Shown: positions 41,876 to 49,665 of the stretch, piece after piece
Layout: every line of letters begins with the position of its first letter
Numbering within the stretch: the stretch's first letter is position 1
Source of the DNA: DAOUAT01 sp964551735
GTDB taxonomy: Bacteria; Chloroflexota; Anaerolineae; CG2-30-64-16
Direction of reading: 5' to 3'
NCBI GenBank assembly: GCA_964551735.1
Contig: CAZKEF010000012.1
Location: 1-64,000, forward strand
Length of the DNA: 64,000 bases
Notes under the pieces: generated by a model
Seen by the model: the letters and a program-made list of their open reading frames with translations, nothing else
What the model was told of the DNA's origin: nothing
Databases searched by the model: none
Translations under genes and position numbers: made by a program

Positions 41876-41929
41876 GCTGTGCTCCTGGTGGGGGATGCCG
41901 ACGAGGTTTTGGTTGTGGGGTGAGGATAA

Positions 41930-41962
41930 ACGAAAGTGGGGCAATTTGCCAAATTGCCCCAC
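41930..41962 (-). terminator. Terminator downstream of the MerR gene
   Basis: Minus strand GTGGGGCAATTTG and CAAATTGCCCCAC (13 pairs, very short loop), followed by TTTCGTTT. It separates the MerR gene from the deoxynucleoside kinase gene. Confidence 0.7.
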
Positions 41963-41971
41963 AGATGGATT

Positions 41972-42739
41972 TTACCGCAGGGTGTGCGCCGCGTAATAGG
42001 CCATCGCGTCCCGCATGAAGTCGGCCAGGCCGATGGCGTACCTGTCGTAGGTTGCCCGGAACTCCGGGTGATCGGCGTAGTGCCGGCCCAGGCCCTCGAA
42101 CATCTCGGCCGAGCAGGGATAGAAACGTTCGATCCAGGCGTGCTGCCGCGCGATGGTCGTCTGCACCTCCGGGTCGCCGGGGTCACGGCTCATCAGCTCG
42201 GCCATGCGTCGCGAAATGGCGTCCCCCTCGGCCTTCACGTCGTTCCACTGCGCCTGGCTCATGGCGCGCACGCGGCGGTTCGACTCAGCCACCAGCGCCG
42301 GGTCGTAGCGCTCGTCCACTTCCCGCTTCCAGCGGTCAACCTGCTCTTTGGGGAACCCCTCGTAAAGTTCTTCGTCCGTCAAGCTCATGTCCACCTCCGT
42401 GAGTTTTGCGATCGTGCGATCGATCGTGGTCAGAAGTGCGCCCAGCCGATCCACCTGCGACTGCACCAGCAGCCGGTGCTGCTGCAACGCCGCCACTTGG
42501 TCGAACCCCGGATCATCCAGGATCGCCCGGATCTCGGCCAGGGGCAGGTCCAGTTCTCGGAAGAACAAGATCTGTTGGAGCCGCAGGAGATCGGCCTGAC
42601 TGTAGAGCCGGTAGCCGGCGCCGGTCCGGGCGGATGGCGCCAGCAGGCCGATACGGTCGTAGTGGTGCAGCGTCCGGACGCTGACTCCGGCCATCTCGGC
42701 AAGCTGGCGCACGGTGTAACTTTGGGCTGTGCGCTTCAT
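41972..42739 (-). CDS. MerR-family regulator with TipAS-type ligand domain
   Basis: A 255-residue activator. The N-terminal winged helix YTVRQLAEMAGVSVRTLHHY with DRIGLLAPSARTGAGYRLYS is MerR-type, then a coiled-coil dimer helix (LLVQSQVDRLGALLTTIDRT). The C-terminal TipAS drug-binding domain contains SLTDEELYEGFPKEQVDRWK and ARQHAWIERFYPCSAEMFEG. TipA-like proteins bind thiopeptides or other drugs and activate their own gene. The promoter at 42747-42777 has the MerR-type 19-base spacer and places the RNA start at or next to ATG 42739, so the message is probably leaderless. Confidence 0.92.
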   Translation of the reverse strand: MKRTAQSYTVRQLAEMAGVSVRTLHHYDRIGLLAPSARTGAGYRLYSQADLLRLQQILFFRELDLPLAEIRAILDDPGFDQVAALQQHRLLVQSQVDRLGALLTTIDRTIAKLTEVDMSLTDEELYEGFPKEQVDRWKREVDERYDPALVAESNRRVRAMSQAQWNDVKAEGDAISRRMAELMSRDPGDPEVQTTIARQHAWIERFYPCSAEMFEGLGRHYADHPEFRATYDRYAIGLADFMRDAMAYYAAHTLR

Positions 42740-42746
42740 GGGCGGA

Positions 42747-42777
42747 AGCATACACTATGACGTAACGTGAGAGTCAA
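42747..42777 (-). promoter_or_regulatory. MerR-type autoregulated promoter
   Basis: Minus strand TTGACT (42772-42777), a 19-base spacer, TATGCT (42747-42752). The spacer holds the inverted element CTCACGTTACGT, as in promoters bound and twisted by MerR/TipAL proteins. Confidence 0.8.
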
Positions 42778-42803
42778 GAGGGATAAGCTCAAAATTTGCG
42801 CGT

Positions 42804-43217
42804 TTACAGCAGCTTCGCCGATAGCGTGATCTCCGGGCCGGCCAGCGCCTTCGAGACCGGGCAGCCCTTCTTGGCGTCCTGGGCCAACTGCTGAAACTTT
42901 TCCTCGTCAATGCCCGGCACTTCGGCCTCGGTCTCCAGCTCGATCAAGTTGATCGTGGGACCGGCGCCCAGGTGCACCTTGGCGGTGGTGCGGATGGTGG
43001 GCACGAAGCCTTCCTTGCTGAGCAGGGCGGACAGGAACATGGAAAAGCAGCCGGCGTGTGCGGCACCGATCAGCTCTTCCGGGTTGGTCCCCGGCCCTGA
43101 CTCGAAACGTGAGGCAAAAGTGAACGGCCCCTCGTACGCGCCGCTGCCTAGTTTCATGGCGCCGGCGCCTTCCTTCAACGTGCCTTTCCATTCCGCGGTC
43201 GAAGCTCGAATTGCCAT
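42804..43217 (-). CDS. OsmC-family peroxiredoxin-like protein
   Basis: A 137-residue thiol peroxidase of the OsmC type that reduces organic hydroperoxides. The two catalytic cysteines are in AAHAGCFSMFLSALL and AKKGCPVSKALAG, and ESGPGTNPEELIGA is the conserved Arg/Glu region. AAGGAAGG precedes ATG 43217. An extended -10 (TGCTATACT, minus strand 43285-43293) lies 70 bases upstream. Confidence 0.93.
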   Translation of the reverse strand: MAIRASTAEWKGTLKEGAGAMKLGSGAYEGPFTFASRFESGPGTNPEELIGAAHAGCFSMFLSALLSKEGFVPTIRTTAKVHLGAGPTINLIELETEAEVPGIDEEKFQQLAQDAKKGCPVSKALAGPEITLSAKLL

Positions 43218-43284
43218 GGGATCCTTCCTTTCGTGGTGTTCAAGTTGTGTGCGATCGTGCGCACAGGTCAGTAACGATGACGAG

Positions 43285-43293
43285 AGTATAGCA
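43285..43293 (-). promoter_or_regulatory. Extended -10 promoter of the OsmC gene
   Basis: Minus strand TGCTATACT; no good -35 is seen. Confidence 0.45.
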
Positions 43294-43332
43294 CCGCGTT
43301 ATAGATGGGGACAGTATCAGCAATTCCAATAC

Positions 43333-43371
43333 AACTATCCGCGTCCATCCGCGCTCGTCCGCGTCCCATCT
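43333..43371. repeat. Family K repeat between OsmC and the nuclease-like gene
   Basis: CCGCGTCCATCCGCGCTCGT followed by CCGCGTCCCATC: a CCGCG-based dispersed repeat. A related copy, CGCGGACTACGCGGAGGACG, lies at 45372-45397. Confidence 0.5.
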
Positions 43372-43863
43372 TCAGGTCAGGGGACACCGCACCCACGTCA
43401 GATCGGCGTGGCTGATGCGGATCGTGCCATCGTCGGCGATGAAGCGATCCACGGCGTTCGGCGGGAAGCTGATCAGGTCGAACGGCGCGCTGCGCGCCAG
43501 CCCGGCCAACGCATCCTCGACGATAGCGGTCAGGGGCGCCAGCCGCGTATCCCACTTGGCCAGCGCGAAATGGGTGCGCCGGTAGCGCCGCGCCAGCGAA
43601 CGGATCTTGGCGGTGGTCACGTCGCCGGCCTCGCCCCAGAAGCGCGGCTCGCCCCGGTCGCCCAGGCTCACCACGTCCGGTTTGTAGCGGTCGCCGATCG
43701 CGATCTCGACGGTCAGGTCGGGATACTGCGGCAGGTAGAGCGCCCAAAGCAGCGCCTTCATCACCACGTGCGCGCTGCTCTCGACCGACTTCTTCACGAA
43801 CACCACCTGGCGGCCGTGGGCCCGCAGCGTCCACTTACGGCGCAGAAGCAGGTCTTCGGTCAT
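43372..43863 (-). CDS. Uncharacterised protein, possible PD-(D/E)xK (YaeQ-like) fold
   Basis: A 163-residue protein. DRYKPDVVSLGDRGEPRFWG followed by EAG resembles a nuclease-type PD...ExE core, and HFALAKWDTRLAPL follows. I give a YaeQ-like or restriction-fold assignment only as a possibility. Its ATG (43863) overlaps the stop of the DUF429 gene (ATGA), so the two are translated together and probably work together. Confidence 0.6.
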   Translation of the reverse strand: MTEDLLLRRKWTLRAHGRQVVFVKKSVESSAHVVMKALLWALYLPQYPDLTVEIAIGDRYKPDVVSLGDRGEPRFWGEAGDVTTAKIRSLARRYRRTHFALAKWDTRLAPLTAIVEDALAGLARSAPFDLISFPPNAVDRFIADDGTIRISHADLTWVRCPLT

Positions 43864-44909
43864 GGCATCTGCCCCAAAATCCACCCTTCCACCCGGCGCA
43901 CGGCCTCGTCGTCCGGCTCGCCCGGCGACCGGCGGCCCAGCGCCACGTCCAGCATCCCAAACAGGCCCACGGCCGCGTCGAACGGGTCGTCGCCGTCGGG
44001 CCGGGGGCCGAAGCCGCCCTCGATGGCCGCGGCCAGCGCAGGCTCCAGCTCAACCCCGGCCGCGGCGGCCCAGGCCAGTAGCCGTGGGGCCAGGGCGATC
44101 CGGTCAGCCGGCCGGCGCTTGCTCCAGCGCTTGCGGCCGTCGGTCAGCCCCAGGTGATGGTAACACTCGGCCGGATAGGTCTCGGCGACCACGATCCAGC
44201 CGGGCCGCAGCAGCGCGTCCAGCGGGCCAGCAAAAGGCCAGAGCGCCACGCGCGGGGTATCGGCCTGCAGCGCGGGCACCAGCACATCGCGCCAGCCGAC
44301 GATGGCCGCCTTGCCCGACTGGTTCGCGCCCAGCGTCCAAAAGAGCGGCGACGCGGAACCGCGGCCAAAGGTCAAGCGGTCGCAGCGCCGCCAAAGCGCG
44401 TCGCCGCCGTCCAGCCCCAGGCCGTCCAGTAGGTGTTGGCGTCGTGCCCGGCCCGGCCGCTGCGGGTAGAAGGGGCGGCGCAGAGCGATCTGATCAGATT
44501 GCTCAGCCGGGTTGTAGAAGTCGGCCCAGTTGCCTTGACCAAAACCGGGCAAGGCGGCCAGAAAGTCGTTGATCCCGGCACGCTGCGCGTAGGCCTGTGG
44601 CAGGCCGATGGGGAAATCGAACCCGAGCAGGATGGCGCCACCCGCCGCCTCATCCGCCAGCCTCGGCAGCAAGCGGTCCAATGCGCCGGCCGGCTGGGGC
44701 GCCAGCGCCTGGTAACTGCCGGACGGCAGAAGCCGCGCCTGCGCCAGCCAGCGCTTATTCGCCGCGCTGCCCCAGTCGGCGTGGGCGATCAGAGTGGATT
44801 GGCTGGTTATCTCTATCAAACTGGAATCGGAGGTCGTGGCCGGTTCGATCCTCTGCGCGACCGGCCGCCTGATCCTATTCAAGGAAGCTTCGCACAGGCT
44901 CGATTCCAT
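43860..44909 (-). CDS. DUF429-like predicted RNase H-fold nuclease
   Basis: A 349-residue protein with the DUF429 hallmark GAILLGFDFPIGLPQAYAQR, an early Asp in IAHADWGSAANKRWLAQ, Glu in VVAETYPAECYHHLG and Asp in DDPFDAAVGLFGMLDVALG. These acidic residues are expected to form an RNase H-like site. The biological role is unknown. The start is uncertain: ATG 44909 gives a 37-residue extension of odd composition (RRPVAQRIEPATTSDSS), while a TTG near 44824 would begin at the conserved part. It is coupled to the nuclease-like gene after it. Confidence 0.7.
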   Translation of the reverse strand: MESSLCEASLNRIRRPVAQRIEPATTSDSSLIEITSQSTLIAHADWGSAANKRWLAQARLLPSGSYQALAPQPAGALDRLLPRLADEAAGGAILLGFDFPIGLPQAYAQRAGINDFLAALPGFGQGNWADFYNPAEQSDQIALRRPFYPQRPGRARRQHLLDGLGLDGGDALWRRCDRLTFGRGSASPLFWTLGANQSGKAAIVGWRDVLVPALQADTPRVALWPFAGPLDALLRPGWIVVAETYPAECYHHLGLTDGRKRWSKRRPADRIALAPRLLAWAAAAGVELEPALAAAIEGGFGPRPDGDDPFDAAVGLFGMLDVALGRRSPGEPDDEAVRRVEGWILGQMP

Positions 44910-44922
44910 TAACCCGACCCCT

Positions 44923-45294
44923 TCAGCGCCACCACACGGCCAGCGCCAGGCACAGCCAGCCAGCAACCAACGCGACCCCACCCAGCGGCGTGATCGCGCC
45001 CAGCCAGCGCACGCCGGTCAGCGCCAACGCGTAGAGGCTGAAGGAAAACAGCACTGTGCCGGTTACAAAGAGCCAGCCCGCCGCCACGGGTAGATTCGAC
45101 CTGCCCCACCGCGTCACAGCCCACGCGACCGCCAGCAGCGCCAGCGCGTGATACATCTGATAGCGAACACCCGTCTCAAACGTCGCCAACAGGTCAGCCG
45201 CCAGCCGCGACTTCAACCCGTGCGCCCCAAACGCGCCCAGCGCCACCGCCAACCCGCCGGAAAACGCGCCCAGCGCGAAGAAGAGTCGCTCCAT
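44923..45294 (-). CDS. DUF423 membrane protein (YgdD family)
   Basis: A 123-residue protein with four membrane helices. The family signature ALGAFSGGLAVALGAFGAHG LKSRL and YQMYHALALLAVAWA is complete, as is ITPLGGVALVAGWLCLAL. Function unknown. GGAGA lies 8 bases before ATG 45294. It precedes the DUF429 gene by 13 bases. Confidence 0.9.
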   Translation of the reverse strand: MERLFFALGAFSGGLAVALGAFGAHGLKSRLAADLLATFETGVRYQMYHALALLAVAWAVTRWGRSNLPVAAGWLFVTGTVLFSFSLYALALTGVRWLGAITPLGGVALVAGWLCLALAVWWR

Positions 45295-45303
45295 GTCTTT
45301 GTC

Positions 45304-45432
45304 TCCATACTTCGTATTGCGTGGTGTCATTGTGCTCAAGTCAACGACGCCGCTCCTGACCCGAAAGACGAACGCGGACTACGCGGAGGACGCGGACAAA
45401 AATCGTACATCGTCCAGCGAACATCGTATACG
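45304..45432. repeat. Mixed repeat fragments (families C, K and E)
   Basis: Pieces TACTTCGTATTGCGTGGTG, CGCGGACTACGCGGAGGACG and ATCGTACATCGTCCAGCGAA stand one after another between the DUF423 and DUF4129 genes. Confidence 0.5.
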
Positions 45433-45442
45433 CCATCTTCCT

Positions 45443-46906
45443 CTACCTCCGCGTCTCCCCGTCCCCCCTTCTCCGTGTCTCCCCATCTCCGCTGTCATCC
45501 CGCACCACCCGATAGTCCGCGCGCACCTGGGTCAGCTCGGCCGGGGTCACCGGTTGATCGCCGTAATGGACGCGCATGTAGGCCGCGGTGATGCGCGCCA
45601 GGGCGGGTTCATGATCGGGGAAGACGCGAGTTAAGGTGGCCAGGTAGTCGTCGGGCGGCTGCGCTGGGGGCCTGGGATGACCCTGCCGGCCGGCCAGGCG
45701 GCACAGGTTGGCGTAGATGTTCTGCACGGACACCGCGGCCAGGAGTTGCCGGCTGAAGCCGAAGCGCCGTAACAGCCGCGAGGCATTGCGCAGCGAGGCC
45801 AGCCCGCGGCTCAAGATACCGCCGCCCAGGGTGATCGCCTCCCCATCTTCATCCTCGGCCTCAGCGCGCGTGCCGAAACGCCCCACTCGCTCCAGGTAAA
45901 GCAGCAGCACCACGAGTAGTGCCAAGGCCGCCAGCGCGATCCCGATCGCGATCAGCACGTCTATGAGGAGAGGCCCCAACCAAGAGGACGCTGGCGCCCC
46001 TGGGGCCGGCTGCTGGCCCGCACCCGTTGCTGGCGTAGCGATCTCTGGAAAGCCTGCCTCGCTTCCCAGGAGCCGCACCACGACCTGTTCCAGCCAGATC
46101 AGCACGGGGTCCAGGAGACGTGCCAACACGAAAAGAAGCGCCAGGAGCAATGGTCTGAGCAGTTGCCAAAGCGGATTGAGCAAACGCAAGAAGCCGCGCA
46201 CCCCCTCAGGTGTGTAACCCTGCGCCAACACCCCGATAAGACCGACCGTCCCACCGATGGCCAGGAGCACTTGGAGCAGGCGGCGCGATGTCATCGTTGC
46301 CCCCGCACTTTGCGCCTCCGAAGCCTTTTCAGAGATACGGGCCAGGGCAACCGCGGTCAGCCCCAGCACAAAATAGGTCAGGAGAAGCGGCAGCAGGTTC
46401 ACCTCGCGCACCGCCGCGCACACGGCGCCGCCGGCGAACAACAGCAGCATGCCCGACCGGAACGCCACCCCCACGCTGAAGAAACTCAGGTCGCGGCTGG
46501 TGGCCACGGTTGCCCGTTGCCAGAGGAGTAGGTTGAAGCCGATCAACATCAGCGCAGGCGGGATAAGCCCTGCCCGGTAATTGGCGGTCTCGCTGACCGC
46601 GCGGCCGATCCACCCCAGACTGAGCCCCGGCCAACCAGGGTAAAGCACGAGGCGCACCAACAGCAGTCCGATCACGGCCATCGCCGACAGCGCCACTACG
46701 TCATACAGGGGCGATTGCACCCCAGCCAGGCTCAGTAGCTCCAACGCCAACATCCAGGCCAGCAGGCCGACGAATAGGATGGCGAACGAGGCCAGGGGCG
46801 CGGGCGCCCCGCGATAGGCCAGCAGCCAGAGCGGCAGTAACCAGGCGGCCTCCATACCGGCCAGGCACAGGTAGATCAGGGCGACGCGACGGTTAGTGAG
46901 AAGCAT
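45443..46906 (-). CDS. Multi-pass membrane protein with C-terminal DUF4129
   Basis: A 487-residue protein with about seven membrane helices in the first 240 residues, another pair near 250-340 and a cytoplasmic DUF4129 domain (NIYANLCRLAGRQGHPRPPA; PDDYLATLTRVFPDHEPALA; ITAAYMRVHYGD). DUF4129 proteins usually stand with MoxR ATPases and DUF58 proteins, as here, often with a transglutaminase domain, which is absent. The last 20 residues (GDGETRRRGDGETRR) come from family B repeat sequence, so the natural C-terminus was probably shorter. Function unknown. Confidence 0.8.
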   Translation of the reverse strand: MLLTNRRVALIYLCLAGMEAAWLLPLWLLAYRGAPAPLASFAILFVGLLAWMLALELLSLAGVQSPLYDVVALSAMAVIGLLLVRLVLYPGWPGLSLGWIGRAVSETANYRAGLIPPALMLIGFNLLLWQRATVATSRDLSFFSVGVAFRSGMLLLFAGGAVCAAVREVNLLPLLLTYFVLGLTAVALARISEKASEAQSAGATMTSRRLLQVLLAIGGTVGLIGVLAQGYTPEGVRGFLRLLNPLWQLLRPLLLALLFVLARLLDPVLIWLEQVVVRLLGSEAGFPEIATPATGAGQQPAPGAPASSWLGPLLIDVLIAIGIALAALALLVVLLLYLERVGRFGTRAEAEDEDGEAITLGGGILSRGLASLRNASRLLRRFGFSRQLLAAVSVQNIYANLCRLAGRQGHPRPPAQPPDDYLATLTRVFPDHEPALARITAAYMRVHYGDQPVTPAELTQVRADYRVVRDDSGDGETRRRGDGETRR

Positions 46907-46931
46907 AAGTCCAGTCTGTCATCAAAAAAAC

Positions 46932-47145
46932 CTGCTTGTCACTCCGAGCGGGTTGACAACTCAACACTGTTAACCACTCAAAACCAGCGGAAAGTCTCGG
47001 CTGCGCAAGGCGGGATGCTTCACTGGTAGCACGCCGTGGTGGACTTTGGGCGGTAGACCCGTTCACTGCAAAGCCGTGACGGCGAGCTGCACGCGGCCGC
47101 CAAGTTTCTTGCCGGAGCCGCATGGTGAGTCTCAGCATGACAGAT
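46932..47145. repeat. Family A repeat island inside the moxR-DUF58-DUF4129 set
   Basis: CTTGTCACTCCGAGCGGGTT at one end and GAGTCTCAGCATGACAG at the other are inverted, with GGCGGGATGCTTCACTGG and AAAGTCTCGGCTGCGC between. It makes up most of the 291-base gap between DUF58 and DUF4129 genes. Confidence 0.6.
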
Positions 47146-47197
47146 GAGGCGTTTCTTTTCCGGGCTCATCTCGCCGGACCGCAACGGGAACCGCAAC

Positions 47198-48619
47198 TCA
47201 GAACGATACGCGCAGTGGCGCAACGATGTCCTCCACCAGGAGCGGCAGGTGATACACCGTGACACCGGCCAACTCGCGCGCCGGTGGTCGCTCGGCTAGG
47301 GTGAACAGCACTACTCGGCGGCCAGCGCGATGCAGATCAGTCAGCGCAGCCAGCAGCCCATCGTGTGCAATGGCGCTGACCACCAGCAAGGTCGCGCCCC
47401 AGGGTAGCCGCGGGGCCTCACGCAGTAGCAGCTCTTCGATGGGCTGAGAGGCGAACGCGGTCACCGCGGCTAGGAGCTCCAGGATGCGCACCAACTGCTC
47501 AGGGCTGCGGCCGGGCAGCAGGCGCAGCGGCTGGTCAGAGCCGGGCAGCACGCCGTTGGCGATCAAACCCACGGGCAACCGCTGTTCGGCACAGACCGCG
47601 GCCAGGCTGCCCGCCACGCTGACGGCCCGCTCCATCAGTTCGGGGATGTGACCCAACCAGTGGCGCTCCAGGGTCGCCACGTTCAGGAAGATCAGCATCT
47701 GCGGCTCCTGGCTGGGCTCGTAGACGCGGCTGAGCATCGCGCGCCCGGCCTCGCGCGATGCTTGATGCCGCGCGGTGGCCTTCCAGTGCACGCGTTTCAG
47801 GCCGTCGGTCGGCTGCCAGGGGCGGATGCCCGCGGTGCGCAGCGGATCCTCCACCAGCCGGGCATCGGCCGGCCGAGCGCCGAACGGGTTCTTGGCGGGC
47901 AGGCCCAACTCGACCACAGGGTAGAGCCGTGGATAGACGATCAGCCGCTGCTCGCCAGCCAGCTTGCCCTTGCGGTTGAACATGCCGAAGCCATCGCCGG
48001 TAGTGAGCGCCGCCGGGCCGTAGGTGAAGTAGCCGCGCTGAGTGCAACTGACCGTGAAACGCCGCGTGAGCCGGCCGAAGACGCCGACGTTCCAAAAGCT
48101 GAGGAACTCCCCCAGGTTAGTCACCGGATTCAGCCTGACCGCCGCGGTTTCATGCTGAACGGACACGCGCTCGCCAGCCTCAGCGTTGACAACAGGCAGG
48201 GCAGCCGGGAATGTGTCGAGCACATGGAGCCAGGGGATCGGCAGAAACTTGGCGTTGCGTACCGACAGGGTTAGCGTTACCGTTTCACCCAGAAACGCGC
48301 GCGTTTCGCTGAGATCGCGAGTGTAGTGCACGCCGAACAGACTGAGCGCGTTCCAGGCCCAGGCGACGGCCGGAACGATGAACAGGCACAGCGCGCCAGC
48401 CAGCAGGAACCGGCTGTTTGTCGCCAGGCCGATCAGTGTCAGGATGACGCCCAGCAGCGGCCACACGTCGGTGAACTGGGTGTCCTTGCTGAGGTCAATG
48501 TAGCGTTTGCCTTGCAGCTCGCTGTAGACGCGGCCGAACCACCCCCGCGGCGTCTCACCGCGCGACCCGTAGCGCCGTTCGACGTCCTGGCGGAGTTCTT
48601 CGTCAAGGCCTTGTTGCAT
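47198..48619 (-). CDS. DUF58 domain protein
   Basis: A 473-residue protein with two N-terminal membrane helices (VWPLLGVILTLIGLATNSRF; LLAGALCLFIVPAVAWAW). A beta-rich middle follows (YTRDLSETRAFLGETVTLTL), then the DUF58 core GIRPWQPTDGLKRVHWKATA RHQ and a von Willebrand A-like C-terminal part. DUF58 proteins pair with MoxR ATPases, here 11 bases upstream, in complexes thought to mature or assemble extracytoplasmic proteins. Confidence 0.88.
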   Translation of the reverse strand: MQQGLDEELRQDVERRYGSRGETPRGWFGRVYSELQGKRYIDLSKDTQFTDVWPLLGVILTLIGLATNSRFLLAGALCLFIVPAVAWAWNALSLFGVHYTRDLSETRAFLGETVTLTLSVRNAKFLPIPWLHVLDTFPAALPVVNAEAGERVSVQHETAAVRLNPVTNLGEFLSFWNVGVFGRLTRRFTVSCTQRGYFTYGPAALTTGDGFGMFNRKGKLAGEQRLIVYPRLYPVVELGLPAKNPFGARPADARLVEDPLRTAGIRPWQPTDGLKRVHWKATARHQASREAGRAMLSRVYEPSQEPQMLIFLNVATLERHWLGHIPELMERAVSVAGSLAAVCAEQRLPVGLIANGVLPGSDQPLRLLPGRSPEQLVRILELLAAVTAFASQPIEELLLREAPRLPWGATLLVVSAIAHDGLLAALTDLHRAGRRVVLFTLAERPPARELAGVTVYHLPLLVEDIVAPLRVSF

Positions 48620-48630
48620 CCAGACTATCC

Positions 48631-49569
48631 CTACTCGACCACCGGCACCGGCACTGCGCCGACCACATCAGCGATGACCTGGGCCGGGGTGCGGCCGCGC
48701 AGGCGCACGGTGGGGCTGATGTGCACACGGTGGGTGAGCACCGGCCCACACAGGTGCTGCACATCGCTGGGGATCACATAGTCACGGCCCCGCAGCGCGG
48801 CCAACGCCTGGCTGGCCCGGTGCAGCGCCAATGTCCCGCGCGGGGAGACGCCCAGATCCACTGCGCCGTGCTCGCGCGTGGCACGCGTGACCCGGCTGAT
48901 GTAGCGCCGCACGTCGGGGTTGACATGGATCTGCCGTGCCTGTGCTTGCAGCGCCCGCACATCATCCCCCGTGGCTACTGGCCGCAGCGCGTCCAGCGGA
49001 TCGTCGGCCTGGTAGCGCTGCAGGAGTTCATCTTCCTCCGCCTCGGTGGGATAGCCCAGCTTCACCTGCATCAGGAAGCGGTCAAGTTGGGCCTCAGGCA
49101 GCGGAAAGGTGCCCTCCAGCTCGATGGGGTTCTGTGTCGCCAACACCAGGAACGGTCGCGGCAGGGGGTAGGTTTGCCCGTCCACGGTGGCCTGGCGCTC
49201 CTGCATCGCCTCCAGCAGCGCCGATTGCGTGCGCGGGGTGGCCCGGTTGATCTCGTCGGCCAGCAGGATCTGGCTGAAAGCCGGGCCGGGCCGAAACTCA
49301 AACCCGCCGGTCTTCTGGTTGTAGATGCTCAGGCCGGTCACGTCCGAGGGCAGCAGGTCGGGGGTGAACTGGATGCGCGCGAACGAGCAGTCCAGGCTGC
49401 GCGCCAGCGCCTTGGCCAGCGTGGTCTTGCCGGTGCCGGGCACGTCTTCGATCAGCACGTGCCCCTCGACCAGCAGGCTGACCAGCAGCAGCTCAGTCGT
49501 CTCGGCCTTGCCGATGATGACTTGGGCGATGTTGGATTGGATGGCTTGAGAAAACTGGGTGAAGTCCAT
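48631..49569 (-). CDS. MoxR-family AAA+ ATPase
   Basis: A 312-residue chaperone ATPase. Walker A is EDVPGTGKTTLAKALARSLD, Walker B QILLADEINRATPRTQSALL, sensor 1 FLVLATQNPIE, and the Arg finger region FPLPEAQLDRFLM. It probably remodels or activates the DUF58/DUF4129 membrane proteins encoded after it. Confidence 0.95.
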   Translation of the reverse strand: MDFTQFSQAIQSNIAQVIIGKAETTELLLVSLLVEGHVLIEDVPGTGKTTLAKALARSLDCSFARIQFTPDLLPSDVTGLSIYNQKTGGFEFRPGPAFSQILLADEINRATPRTQSALLEAMQERQATVDGQTYPLPRPFLVLATQNPIELEGTFPLPEAQLDRFLMQVKLGYPTEAEEDELLQRYQADDPLDALRPVATGDDVRALQAQARQIHVNPDVRRYISRVTRATREHGAVDLGVSPRGTLALHRASQALAALRGRDYVIPSDVQHLCGPVLTHRVHISPTVRLRGRTPAQVIADVVGAVPVPVVE

Positions 49570-49583
49570 CGGTGCTCCGTAGG

Positions 49584-49658
49584 ACGTACTGCGTATTGCG
49601 TGGTGCGTATTGAATCACAATTCCCGAGTACGGAATACGCAGCACGCAATACGCAGAG
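49584..49658. repeat. Family C palindromic repeat
   Basis: CGTACTGCGTATTGCGTGGT and then GCGTATTG on the left face CGGAATACGCAGCACGCAAT and ACGCAG on the right, an imperfect hairpin of about 30 pairs. Another copy is translated within the glycosyltransferase gene (53462-53556). Confidence 0.75.
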
Positions 49659-49665
49659 GCGCGCG

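Noticed and set aside
44800..44880. tRNA-like stretch in the DUF429 N-terminus (GAGGTCGTGG...GGTTCGATCC on the plus strand; AQRIEPATTS in translation)
   Set aside because: It resembles a tRNA T-arm, but the T-stem does not pair and no acceptor or anticodon stem can be drawn around it. At most a decayed fragment.
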